From assembly GCA_036563805.1 (NCBI GenBank), contig DATCLS010000038.1, positions 50,508-114,507 on the forward strand: DNA of 64,000 nucleotides. The letters are read 5' to 3'. The notes under the pieces are model-generated. The model was not told where the DNA came from. It saw nothing but the letters and a program-made list of their open reading frames with translations, and did no database searches. The DNA is from DATCLS01 sp036563805. GTDB lineage: Bacteria; Actinomycetota; Acidimicrobiia; Acidimicrobiales; VFJN01. Below are positions 32,575 through 41,040 of the stretch, piece by piece. The stretch's first letter is position 1. Each line of letters begins with the position of its first letter. The translations under genes and the position numbers were made by a program.

Positions 32575-32883
32575 TCACGCCGCCACGCCTGCGGCCCGAC
32601 GCCGCAGGTCCTCGTACTCGTCGATGGCGTCCCGCAGCCGGCCGGCCGTCCGTCGCAGCCGCTCGACCAGGCCGGCGACGCTGCGGGCGTGGTCGTCGAG
32701 CGTCTCCCGGTAGTGGTCGGCGTACGCGCCCTGGAACTCGGTGAGCGCGGCTCCGGCCTGCGCCCGCGCCCCGGTCGCCTCGTCCAGGGCCGAGGCCACG
32801 CGGTCGAGCCGGGCCGCCAGCGTGCGGGCGGCCGTCACCGGGAACGTCAGGCTGGTCTCGCTGGTGTCGCCGGGGGTGCGCAT
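32575..32883 (-). CDS. WXG100-like small helical protein
   Basis: A 102-residue all-helical protein: LTFPVTAARTLAARLDRVASALDEATGARAQAGAALTEFQGAYADHYRETLDDHARSVAGLVERLRRTAGRLRDAIDEYEDLRRRA. Length, helix-turn-helix shape and the central FQGAYADHY (in place of WxG) recall ESX/type VII partners. Its ATG overlaps the stop of the upstream gene (ATGA at 32883), so the two are made together. No type VII ATPase lies in the window, so secretion is a guess. Confidence 0.55.
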   Translation of the reverse strand: MRTPGDTSETSLTFPVTAARTLAARLDRVASALDEATGARAQAGAALTEFQGAYADHYRETLDDHARSVAGLVERLRRTAGRLRDAIDEYEDLRRRAAGVAA

Positions 32884-33884
32884 CAGTCGTCCTCCGGGGC
32901 GGGGATCCGGCGGCGCTCAAGCTCGCCGCCGTCGGTGCGGCAGGGCTCGCCCGGCGCCGCAGGCCGCGGGGCGAGCCGGAGGCGGCGGCCGTCCTCGTCG
33001 GTGGTGAGCCGGCCAGCCACCACGTGGGCGTTGCCGTCGTCGTCGTAGGCCACGCTGGCGGCGTCGACGACCGCGATCCGCTCGCCGGTGCGGGGGTCGA
33101 CGTAGAACGTGGTCTGGGTGCGGTAGACGTTGCTGTACCGAGCCGATGCGTAGGCGCTCAGGCCGGCCAGCACGCCCTGCAGGCCCTCGGCCGCCGCCCC
33201 CCGGGCGTTGGTGGGCGGCCCGGGGTCGCCCATGATCGGGGGCCGGTGGGGCAGCGGGTCGCCGGGGTCGTCGCCGACGACCAGGTTGCCGTCGTCGTCG
33301 AAGTGGATGTGGTCGTAGGTGGCGGGCGGGGCCGCCCGCAGGACCGGCTGCGAGTTGCCCATCACGACGACCGAGGCGCTGACCACCAGCGGCAGGTCGG
33401 GGTTGCCGAAGTCGACCGTGTCCTCCTGGGGCGGGCCCAGCGGCACTGCGCCCGCCGGCGGCATGTCGGCCATCCGGTACCACTCGCCGTCGGGGCCCCG
33501 GACCTCCACGCGCCCGTCGTCCCGCCGGCGGAACTCGGGCGGCGGCGGGCACACCCAGGACGACAGCGCCCGCTCCACCACCGCGTCGTCGACGATCGTG
33601 TAGCCGGGCGTGCCCGCCACGTCGGTGCCGTCGGCGGCGAAGAACGCTGCCGCCACCCGGGCGAGGAACGTGTCGATCGCCTCGCCCGCTTGCACGACGG
33701 CCTGAACGGCCCGGGGCAGCTCGGTGTCGATCGAGACGAGGTCGGGAACCTGCGCGGCGCCCGCGAAGTCCTCGACCTCGGCCGCGAGCGCCCGCGGCGC
33801 GGCGTCGAGCGACTCGGCCACCTCGAGCGGCACGGCCCGGGCGGCGGCGGCCAGCCTGTGCGGGTTGGCGCTCGATGTCGGCAT
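32883..33884 (-). CDS. Possible ESX-type substrate, unknown function
   Basis: A 333-residue protein. The N-terminal ~110 residues are helical (RLAAAARAVPLEVAESLDAAPRALAAEVEDFAGAAQV ... AIDTFLARVAAAFFAADG), as in ESX-secreted proteins. The remaining part is rich in turns and contains beta-like segments RVEVRGPDGEWYRMADM, TYDHIHFDDDGNLVVGDD and TTFYVDPRTGERIAVVDAAS. It lacks a signal peptide. ATG 33884 follows AAGGGAG. It is coupled to the WXG100-like gene and divergent from the toxin-domain gene with a 40-bp palindrome between. Confidence 0.5.
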   Translation of the reverse strand: MPTSSANPHRLAAAARAVPLEVAESLDAAPRALAAEVEDFAGAAQVPDLVSIDTELPRAVQAVVQAGEAIDTFLARVAAAFFAADGTDVAGTPGYTIVDDAVVERALSSWVCPPPPEFRRRDDGRVEVRGPDGEWYRMADMPPAGAVPLGPPQEDTVDFGNPDLPLVVSASVVVMGNSQPVLRAAPPATYDHIHFDDDGNLVVGDDPGDPLPHRPPIMGDPGPPTNARGAAAEGLQGVLAGLSAYASARYSNVYRTQTTFYVDPRTGERIAVVDAASVAYDDDGNAHVVAGRLTTDEDGRRLRLAPRPAAPGEPCRTDGGELERRRIPAPEDD

Positions 33885-33967
33885 GGGCGGTCTCCCTTGT
33901 CGGTCGTGCTGTCGCCCCCGCCGCCCCAGGCCCGTCCGTCTCCTTCGCACCGGACGTGTGACGCCCC

Positions 33968-34007
33968 TGTGACCCGGCCGTGACGCCGGCGTCACGGCCG
34001 GGTCACA
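33968..34007. promoter_or_regulatory. 40-bp perfect palindrome between divergent genes
   Basis: The 40 bases 33968-34007 are their own reverse complement with no loop. They start TGTGACCCGG and end CCGGGTCACA, with the centre GACGCC/GGCGTC. They lie between two divergent gene starts, so an operator with several GTGAC half-sites is more likely than a terminator. A related GTGAC...GTCAC pair precedes the gene at 41041. Confidence 0.6.
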
Positions 34008-34307
34008 CGCCCGTCTGCGAGACGGACCGACACGGCGTGCGGGGCGGGCGGAGACCGGAGGCGATCAGGTGACCGGCGGCGAACGTGGCCAATTCGACCC
34101 CCCACCGGGACCGGCGCAGCCGGGCCGGCACCCGCGCCGACGCCCACGCCCGCGGCGGGGCGGTCCCGGCGCGCCGGCCCGCCCGCCACCGCCGCCCCGG
34201 AGCGCGGCCGCCGGTGGCACCGCCTCCGCCTGCTGGCCGGCAGCCTCGGCCCGGCCGGACGGCCGGGCGGGCTCCCGGCCCGGACCCGCCTGTCCGCCGG
34301 CGCCCTG

Positions 34308-37300
34308 GTGGTCGTACTGGCGGCGGCCGCCACGTGGGCCCTGTGGCCCGACCGCACCGACCGCCCGGTCGTGGAGCGGGCGGCGTTCGAGGCGGCGCTG
34401 GCCGACCTGGCGGCCGCCCCGGCCCTCCGGTACACGGCGAGCATGGGCGAGGTCGTCGTCCCCTACGAGGCCACGGCGACCGGCGAGGTGCGGGCCCACG
34501 CCCCCGACATCCCCTCGCTGCCGGGCGACATCACCACCGACCTGCTGTTCGTCGACAACAAGCTGTTCGTCCGCATGACGGGCTCGCTCGACCCGGCGGA
34601 GCTGGGGCTCGACCCATCCGACCCGGTGGTGCGGGAGGCGCTGGAGAACGTCCAGGACCGGGAGGGCGGCCTGGGCAGCGGCGAGTGGGTCACGTCGATC
34701 TCGGAGTACGACGGGCCGATCCTGCGCGACGCCCTGTCGCCGGTCGGGCTGGCCACCCGGCTCACCGACCTGCTGGTCGAGACCCCGGACGACCGGCTCC
34801 GCCCCGCCCCCGAGCAGGTCGCCGGCACCCCGGCGCTCGTCGCCGAGACCCCCGACGGCGACCTCTACGTCTCGGCGTCGCCGCCCCACCGGGTCCTCCG
34901 GTTCGCCGCCCCGGCGCCCCCGGGCTCCGGGGACGGCGGCGGCGCCCCGGGCGGCGACGGTCCGGGCGGCGAACCGGCCCCGCCGTCGCTGCCGAGCATC
35001 CCGGCACCGCCGCCGATCCCGGACCGCGGTGACCGTGGCGGCGACGGACCCGGCGACGACGACCACGGCCCCACCCCCGGCGGGGTGCCGAGCCTCCCCG
35101 AGCCGCCGCCGATCCCGGACGGATCGGGCCGGACGGCCCCGGGCTGGGAGCCGGGCTTCGCCCAGCAGCCGCCCGGCACGGACGGGCCCGGCGGCACCGC
35201 CCCCGACAGATCCGGTCGGGCGCCGCAGGTCCCCGAGCTGCCCGGCGGCGACGCGCCCCTGCTGCAGCAGCTGGGTGGGGGCGCCGCGCGGGTCGACCTG
35301 GAGGTCCTGACCGGCGACGACGCCCGCCGGGTCTACGACGAGCTCGCGGCCGCCACCGAGGAGCTGGTCGACGCCGAGGACGGCGTCCTGCAGTACTCCG
35401 ACGACGAGATGGCGCTGTCGCTGGCTCGGGCGCTCGAGACCGGCGAGGCGCTCGGCCGCTGCGACGCCGAGTCGTGCGAGGTCCGGGCCGACGCCACGCT
35501 CGTCCACGGGCGGGGCGCCGAGGTCCCCACGGCGGCGACGTTCGCCATGACCGTCGACGGCGAGCCGGCCGGCGCCTGCACCGCCCGGGGCGTGATCCCG
35601 GTCAGCGGCACCGGGCCGCTGAGCTGCACGAACGACAGCGAGGAATGGGCGGCCGCCTACCGACCCGGCGCCGAGATCGGCGTCGAGCTGCGCACCGTCG
35701 AAGCGATGGCCTTCTCGCCCGACGACGTCGAGACCGTCACCGCCGACATCCGGGCCCACGCCGACGCCGCCATCGAGGCGTACGAGGGGCGGCCCGGGCG
35801 TCCCGGCCCGCGCGGCCTCCAGGCCGGCGGGGTCGTCGGCCGGTGGCCGGCCGGCGCCGCCGCTCACGGCGCCGGCGCGGTGCCCGCCCGCATCCGCACC
35901 CCGGACACCCCGAGCCTCGGCGACGTGCTCGACGAGCTCGGGATCGCCCGCTCGGCGTGGGACGAGCTGGCCGAGCGGGTGGGCGAGACGCCCCCGGGCG
36001 TCGGTCCCTCGGAGACCGTCACGGCCGCCGACGTGGCGGTGCTGGAGCAGACGATCCTGGAGGCGGCCCACGCCTGGCACGGCGGGCGCCTCCTCGACCG
36101 GATCGATCCGGCCAGCGCCCGGCGGGTGATCGAGCGGGCGCTCGCCGCCCGCACCCGCAGCGAGCTGCATCGGGCCGTCGCCATCCTGAACGCCGCCTAC
36201 CACGTCATCTGGACGTCCGAGCTGGCCCCCGGCCGCGCCGACAGCCTGGCCCGGGGCGCCCGGGTGTTCCTCGCCGTGGCCGAGGACGCCCTGGCCGACG
36301 GCGCCCACCGCGTCGACCTGTCGGGGCTCGACCTCGATGCTGCCACCGGCCGCATCATCGACGTCGCCTACGTCGCCCGCGCCGGGGGCTGGCACTTCGA
36401 GACGGTGGTCGCCGGCGTCCGCGAGGCGCGGACGCCGGCCTTCGCCGAACGTGTGGCGCTCCTCCAGGACGCGGTCGAGCGGGGGCTGGGCAGCGCCGTC
36501 GTCGACGTTCGGCAGGCGGACGGGCTGGACGGGCTGTTCACCGAGGGTGTGCCCGATCCCTCCCTGTTCGGCGGCACCTTCCAGCCGACGCGGCCACCCT
36601 CGCCGGACAACCGGCCCGAAGGGCCGCCCGTGACGGTCTCGGAAGAGACCGACAACGCGGCGCGCCGGTCACGAGCGAACAACACCCCCCTCGGTGGGGA
36701 GCAGGAGCAGGAGATCCGGGCGGTGCACCGGGTCAACGAGTCGGCCGAGGTCCTCGCGGCCGCCGGCTACCGGGTGGTCAGGGACCAGCCGGGGAGGACC
36801 CACCGCGACCTGGACATCGACGACGACTTCGCCATCGGTGACCCCCCTCTCGTCCTCGAGCACAAGGCGCCGCACGGTGAGACGTCCATGAGCAACTTGG
36901 CCCATCGGGACATCACCGGCCGCCAGAGCAGAGGCGACCACCGCCGGCACTACGTGATCAATCTGAACGACCGGACCGACCCCCACCGGTCGCTCGCCGA
37001 GCTCCGGGACGCCGTCGCCGACCGCCGCCCGTCCCGGGTCGAGTCGGTCATCGCGGTGATCGGCCGCGAGGCCGTCCCCGTGTACCCGACCCTCGGCGCC
37101 CCCATCGACGTGGTCGCCGGTGAGCCGCCGCCCGCCCGGCGATCCGGCTCCGGACCGGGCGGCTCCCCCGCCGGCGCGCCCGCCGTCCGCCGGCCCGCGC
37201 TGGGCTTGCGCATCCCCGGGACGGAGTTCACCGGCGAGCAGGTGCGCGCCATCCGCGACACGGTGGACGAGCAGCGGATCGAGCGGCGCCGGCTCCCCGG

Positions 37301-37448
37301 CCGGGTCCGCGAGGCGCTCCGCACGCCGCTGACGATGCGGCGGGTGGTGGAGCCGGGCATGAACCGCCGGGGCGTCCCCTTCCAGCCCACGGTGTGCACG
37401 TGCCCGCCGTGCGGCGCAACCCGGGCCCCCGGCCTGGGCGCCGGGTGA
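34308..37448 (+). CDS. Large membrane-anchored protein with C-terminal nuclease-like toxin domain
   Basis: An open frame of 1046 codons. It begins inside one membrane helix (in-frame RLSAGALVVVLAAAATWALWP), so the true start is upstream. The external part has two LppX/LolA-like lipid-carrier-type segments (residues ~15-200 and ~350-500) split by a Pro/Gly-rich linker, then a helical region. Residues ~800-925 read RVNESAEVLAAAGYRVVRDQ, LDIDDDFAIGDPPLVLEHKAP and HYVINLNDR, which resembles CdiA-C tRNA-nuclease folds with a D...ExK site. The C-terminus has CTCPPCG. No immunity gene is obvious downstream. Upstream, GTG 34069 has a good GGAGG site and GTG 34085 opens a clean GC3 frame, but both need a frameshift near 34190-34210 to join. 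Confidence 0.6.
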   Translation: MVVLAAAATWALWPDRTDRPVVERAAFEAALADLAAAPALRYTASMGEVVVPYEATATGEVRAHAPDIPSLPGDITTDLLFVDNKLFVRMTGSLDPAELGLDPSDPVVREALENVQDREGGLGSGEWVTSISEYDGPILRDALSPVGLATRLTDLLVETPDDRLRPAPEQVAGTPALVAETPDGDLYVSASPPHRVLRFAAPAPPGSGDGGGAPGGDGPGGEPAPPSLPSIPAPPPIPDRGDRGGDGPGDDDHGPTPGGVPSLPEPPPIPDGSGRTAPGWEPGFAQQPPGTDGPGGTAPDRSGRAPQVPELPGGDAPLLQQLGGGAARVDLEVLTGDDARRVYDELAAATEELVDAEDGVLQYSDDEMALSLARALETGEALGRCDAESCEVRADATLVHGRGAEVPTAATFAMTVDGEPAGACTARGVIPVSGTGPLSCTNDSEEWAAAYRPGAEIGVELRTVEAMAFSPDDVETVTADIRAHADAAIEAYEGRPGRPGPRGLQAGGVVGRWPAGAAAHGAGAVPARIRTPDTPSLGDVLDELGIARSAWDELAERVGETPPGVGPSETVTAADVAVLEQTILEAAHAWHGGRLLDRIDPASARRVIERALAARTRSELHRAVAILNAAYHVIWTSELAPGRADSLARGARVFLAVAEDALADGAHRVDLSGLDLDAATGRIIDVAYVARAGGWHFETVVAGVREARTPAFAERVALLQDAVERGLGSAVVDVRQADGLDGLFTEGVPDPSLFGGTFQPTRPPSPDNRPEGPPVTVSEETDNAARRSRANNTPLGGEQEQEIRAVHRVNESAEVLAAAGYRVVRDQPGRTHRDLDIDDDFAIGDPPLVLEHKAPHGETSMSNLAHRDITGRQSRGDHRRHYVINLNDRTDPHRSLAELRDAVADRRPSRVESVIAVIGREAVPVYPTLGAPIDVVAGEPPPARRSGSGPGGSPAGAPAVRRPALGLRIPGTEFTGEQVRAIRDTVDEQRIERRRLPGRVREALRTPLTMRRVVEPGMNRRGVPFQPTVCTCPPCGATRAPGLGAG

Positions 37449-37600
37449 GCACGGTGAGCAACTCGAACCGGGCCCGCCCGCCCCCCGATCCGGGCCGCGG
37501 GGCCTGTGAACACGCCTGGTCTGCAGCAGCGCACCACCCCGGCACCGTCGGTGACCGGCCCGCCACGGCGACCTGAAGTTGGGTCCGTGGGTGGGCTTGA

Positions 37601-40600
37601 ATGGGAAAGATGAGGGGAGCGCAGTTCGTCGGACGGGACGTCGAGCTGCGGGAGACGAGGGCCGTGTTGGAGGCGGCCCGGGCGGGCCGGGGCTCGCTGG
37701 TGGTCGTCGCCGGCGAGATCGGCATCGGCAAGTCGAGCCTGTGCCGCGAGCTGGCCGACACGGCCCAGGCGATGGGGTTCCGGGTGGCGACGGCGCGCTG
37801 CTGGGTAGAGGGCGGAGCCCCGCCCCTGTGGCCGTGGCAGCCCCTGCTGACCCAGCTGGCGGGCGCCGAGGCGGCGGCGCTGCTGGCCGGCGACGCCGGC
37901 CACTCCGACGTCGACCCCGACCGGTTCGCCCGGTTCGAGGCGGTCACCCAACGCCTCGCCGAGACGTGCGCCGAGACGCCGGTGTGCGCGGTCATCGACG
38001 ACATCCACGCCGCCGACCTGGGCACGCTGCTGCTCACCCGGTTCGTCGCCCGGTCGCTGCCGCGGTCGCCGCTCGTGCTGGTGCTCGGGCGGCGCACCGG
38101 CGAGCCCGACGCCGAGGACGCCCGGTCCCGGCAGCTGGCCGAGATCGAGGCCGAGGGCTCGCTGGTCCACCTGGGCCCGTTCGACCTCGACGAGGCCACG
38201 GCGTTCCTGGCCGCCCAGGGGCTGACCGAGCTCGACGACGACCTGGTGGTCGCCCTCCACCGGCTCACAAAGGGCAACCCGCTGTTCCTCAGCCGCGTCA
38301 CGGCGCTCGGCCGCACGGTCGAGCCCGACGCCCTGGTCGGCGGCGTGCGCGAGGCCATAACCCGGGCGATCGACGACCTGTCCGAGCCCACGCGGCGCAT
38401 CCTGCGGACCAGCGCCGTGCTCGGCTCCGACCCGGCGGTCATGGACACGGCCCGCCTGACGCGGACCGAGCCGGTGGACGTGCTGAACGCCCTGGACGAG
38501 GCGGCCGCCGCCGGCCTGGTGACGCGACCGAGCGAGACCGGCCACTTCGCCTTCGGCCACGAGCTGGTCCGGTCCGTGCTGGAGGACGGGCTGGGCGTGG
38601 CGGCGCGCCTCGACGCCCACGCCCGGGCCGCCGAGGTGGCGCGGGCCGCCGGCGACGGCCCGGCGGCCACGCCCGAGCGCCTGGCCCGCCGGGCCCACCA
38701 CGCGCTGGCGGCCGCCGCCCGGTCGCCGGACGACGCACGCACGGCCGTGGCCGCCTGCCGCGACGCCGCCCGGGCGATGGTCCGGAGCTTCGCCTACGAG
38801 CAGGCCGACGACCTGCTGTCGGCGGCCGTCGACCTGCACACCCAGCACTCGCTCGGCCCGCCCCCCGCCGAGCTGCTGGTCGAGTGGGCCCAGGCCGCCC
38901 TCCACCCGGGCCTGATGAAGGACGCCCGCGAGCGCTTCGTCCAGGCGGCGGAGGCCGCCGAGCGCGAGGGCGACGCCGTGCTGCTGGCCCACGCCGCCCT
39001 CGGCCTCGGCGGGTACTGGGTCAACGAGCAGCGCACGGCGGTGGAGCGGGCCCGGGTGCTGGGCCTGCAGCGGGCCGCCCTCGAGCGCCTGCCCGCGGAC
39101 CAGGTCAGCCTCCGGTGCCGCCTCCAGGCCCGGCTGGCCGCCGAGGCCGTGTTCGACGGGGGGCCGATCGAGCCGGTGCTCGAGGCCCTCGACGCCGCCC
39201 GGGCCTGCGGCGACCCCCGGGCGCTGGCCGAGGCGCTGTCGCTCTCGTGCCACGCCCTGTTCACGCCCCACCGCATCGCCGAGCGCCGGGGCCTGGCCGA
39301 CGAGCTCGTGCAGGTGGCCTCGGAGGCCGGCGCCGACCTGCTCGGGCTCATGGGCCTGTGCTGGCGCACCGCCGACCTGTTCCAGACCGGCGACCCGGCG
39401 GCGCTGCCGGCCCTCGAGGACCTGCGCCAGCGGGCCACCGCGCTGGCCTGCCAGAACATCCTCTACGTCGTCGGCTGCATGGACGTCATGCTGCTCGTGC
39501 GCGAGGGCCGCCTCGAAGAGGCCGAGGCGCTCGCCCACGACTGCTTCAAGCTCGGCGACGCGGTCGGCGAGGTCGACGCCGTCGCCTACCTGAGCTCGCA
39601 CATGCTGGTCGTCCGCTGGCTGCAGGGACGCGACGCGGAGCTGGCCGACATGGCCGAGGAGGTGGCCTCCTCCCCCACGCTGCGCAAGGACGAGTTCGCC
39701 TTCCGGGCGGTGGCGGCGCTGCTCGCCGCCCGAGCCGGCCGCGTCGAGTGCGCCCGGGCCAAGCTCGACGCGCTCACGATGGGGGGCTTGGCCTCCCTGG
39801 TCCCGACCACCGGCTGGATGATCGCCCTGCTGGCCATCGCCGAGACCGCGGCCATCGTCGGGAACCCGGGCCCGGCCCGCGAGGTCTACGACCTGCTGAA
39901 GCCGTTCGCCGACCTGCCCACCATCGGGTCGGTCGGCATCGTGTGCCTCGGGTCGACGGAGCGGGGCCTCGGCGTCGCCGCCCGGACCTTCGGCGACCTC
40001 GACCTGGCGATCGGCCACTTCGAGCGGGCCGTCACCGCCAACCAGCGGCTCGGCAACCGGCCCTTCGTGGCGGTGGCGCGGGCCGAGCTGGCGTCTGCCC
40101 TGATGGCCCGGGGCGGAGAGGGCGACCGGGAGCGGGCCGCCGAGCTGCTCGACGTCGCCATCGCCGCCGGCGAGTCGATGCAGATGGGGGCGCGCGTGGC
40201 GGCGTGGCGGGCCGAGCGTGAGGCGCTCGGCGACGTCGCCCGGCCGCGCCCGGACCGGGCGGAGGACCCCGTGGGTGATGGGGTCGGCGACCGGGCCGGC
40301 GACCGGGCGGGGGCGGGGGCCGATCGGCGCGGGCCGGGCGTCGGGCGGCCCCGGCGCGGCGTGCTCGTCCGCGGCGACGGCTGGTGGGAGCTGCGGGTCG
40401 ACGGGCGCCACGCCCGGGTGCCCGACCTGGTGGGGATGCGCTACCTGGCCGAGCTGCTCACCCACCCCGGCCAGCCCATCCCGGCCCTCGGCCTCGCCAC
40501 TCACGGCGTCCGCCCCGACGACTCGCCCCGCCACGCCCTGCTCGACCACGCCGCCCGGTCCGCCTACGCCCGCCGGGCCCGGGAGCTGGCCGACGAGCTG

Positions 40601-40924
40601 GAGGAGGCCGAGGCGAACAACGACGTCGTCCGGTCCGAGCGGCTCCGGCTGGAGATGGAGACCCTGGTCGACACACTGATGGCCGCCACCGCCCCCGACG
40701 GGCGGTCGCGCAGCTTCGTCGACGACGCCGAGCGGGCCCGGGTGGCGGTCCGCAAGGCCATCACCCGGGCCCTCGACAGCATCGTCGACGCCGACCGCGA
40801 GCTGGCCGAGCACATCGAGCGCACCGTCCAGACCGGCTCCAAGTGCCTGTACCTGCCCGACGCCGACGAGCCCATCACCTGGACCATGGGGGCGTCGGAC
40901 GCATCGGTGACCCACTCGGCCTGA
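37601..40924 (+). CDS. AAA-ATPase/TPR signalling protein
   Basis: A 1107-residue protein of the MalT/AAA_16 type. FVGRDVELRETRAVLEAARAG leads to Walker A GEIGIGKSS (residues 38-46); Walker B is VCAVIDDIHAAD. The STAND-like arm continues to ~residue 330, then ~500 residues of TPR-like helices. Instead of a LuxR helix-turn-helix, the C-terminus has a conserved domain GWWELRVDGRHARVPDLVGMRYLAELLTHPGQPIPAL and a helical ELADELEEAEANNDVVRSERLRLE segment. It is probably a regulator or scaffold switched by ATP. ATG 37601 or 37610 can start it. It follows the toxin-domain gene by 152 nt. Confidence 0.75.
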   Translation: MGKMRGAQFVGRDVELRETRAVLEAARAGRGSLVVVAGEIGIGKSSLCRELADTAQAMGFRVATARCWVEGGAPPLWPWQPLLTQLAGAEAAALLAGDAGHSDVDPDRFARFEAVTQRLAETCAETPVCAVIDDIHAADLGTLLLTRFVARSLPRSPLVLVLGRRTGEPDAEDARSRQLAEIEAEGSLVHLGPFDLDEATAFLAAQGLTELDDDLVVALHRLTKGNPLFLSRVTALGRTVEPDALVGGVREAITRAIDDLSEPTRRILRTSAVLGSDPAVMDTARLTRTEPVDVLNALDEAAAAGLVTRPSETGHFAFGHELVRSVLEDGLGVAARLDAHARAAEVARAAGDGPAATPERLARRAHHALAAAARSPDDARTAVAACRDAARAMVRSFAYEQADDLLSAAVDLHTQHSLGPPPAELLVEWAQAALHPGLMKDARERFVQAAEAAEREGDAVLLAHAALGLGGYWVNEQRTAVERARVLGLQRAALERLPADQVSLRCRLQARLAAEAVFDGGPIEPVLEALDAARACGDPRALAEALSLSCHALFTPHRIAERRGLADELVQVASEAGADLLGLMGLCWRTADLFQTGDPAALPALEDLRQRATALACQNILYVVGCMDVMLLVREGRLEEAEALAHDCFKLGDAVGEVDAVAYLSSHMLVVRWLQGRDAELADMAEEVASSPTLRKDEFAFRAVAALLAARAGRVECARAKLDALTMGGLASLVPTTGWMIALLAIAETAAIVGNPGPAREVYDLLKPFADLPTIGSVGIVCLGSTERGLGVAARTFGDLDLAIGHFERAVTANQRLGNRPFVAVARAELASALMARGGEGDRERAAELLDVAIAAGESMQMGARVAAWRAEREALGDVARPRPDRAEDPVGDGVGDRAGDRAGAGADRRGPGVGRPRRGVLVRGDGWWELRVDGRHARVPDLVGMRYLAELLTHPGQPIPALGLATHGVRPDDSPRHALLDHAARSAYARRARELADELEEAEANNDVVRSERLRLEMETLVDTLMAATAPDGRSRSFVDDAERARVAVRKAITRALDSIVDADRELAEHIERTVQTGSKCLYLPDADEPITWTMGASDASVTHSA

Positions 40925-40990
40925 GCCGGGCGGGCCGGCCGGACGGGCCGCCGGCCGGACGGGCCGCCGCCCGGGGCCGGCTGACGGTTC

Positions 40991-41035
40991 GGTGACGGGC
41001 CCGTGTCACGGCGGCGGCACACCGGCGTCACACGT
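40991..41035. promoter_or_regulatory. Repeated GTGAC half-sites upstream of the PH/NIT gene
   Basis: GTGAC (40992-40996) and GTCAC (41005-41009) form an inverted repeat, followed by GCGTCACACG (41025-41034). The same words (GCGTCAC, GTCACACG) make up the 40-bp palindrome at 33968-34007, so both promoters may answer to one regulator. Confidence 0.35.
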
Positions 41036-41040
41036 CTGGG

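Noticed and set aside
36950..40915. A 1321-codon open frame on the minus strand opposite the toxin-domain and AAA genes
   Set aside because: Its translation is Gly/Arg/His-rich without any domain and mirrors high-GC third positions of the real plus-strand genes; it is a shadow frame.
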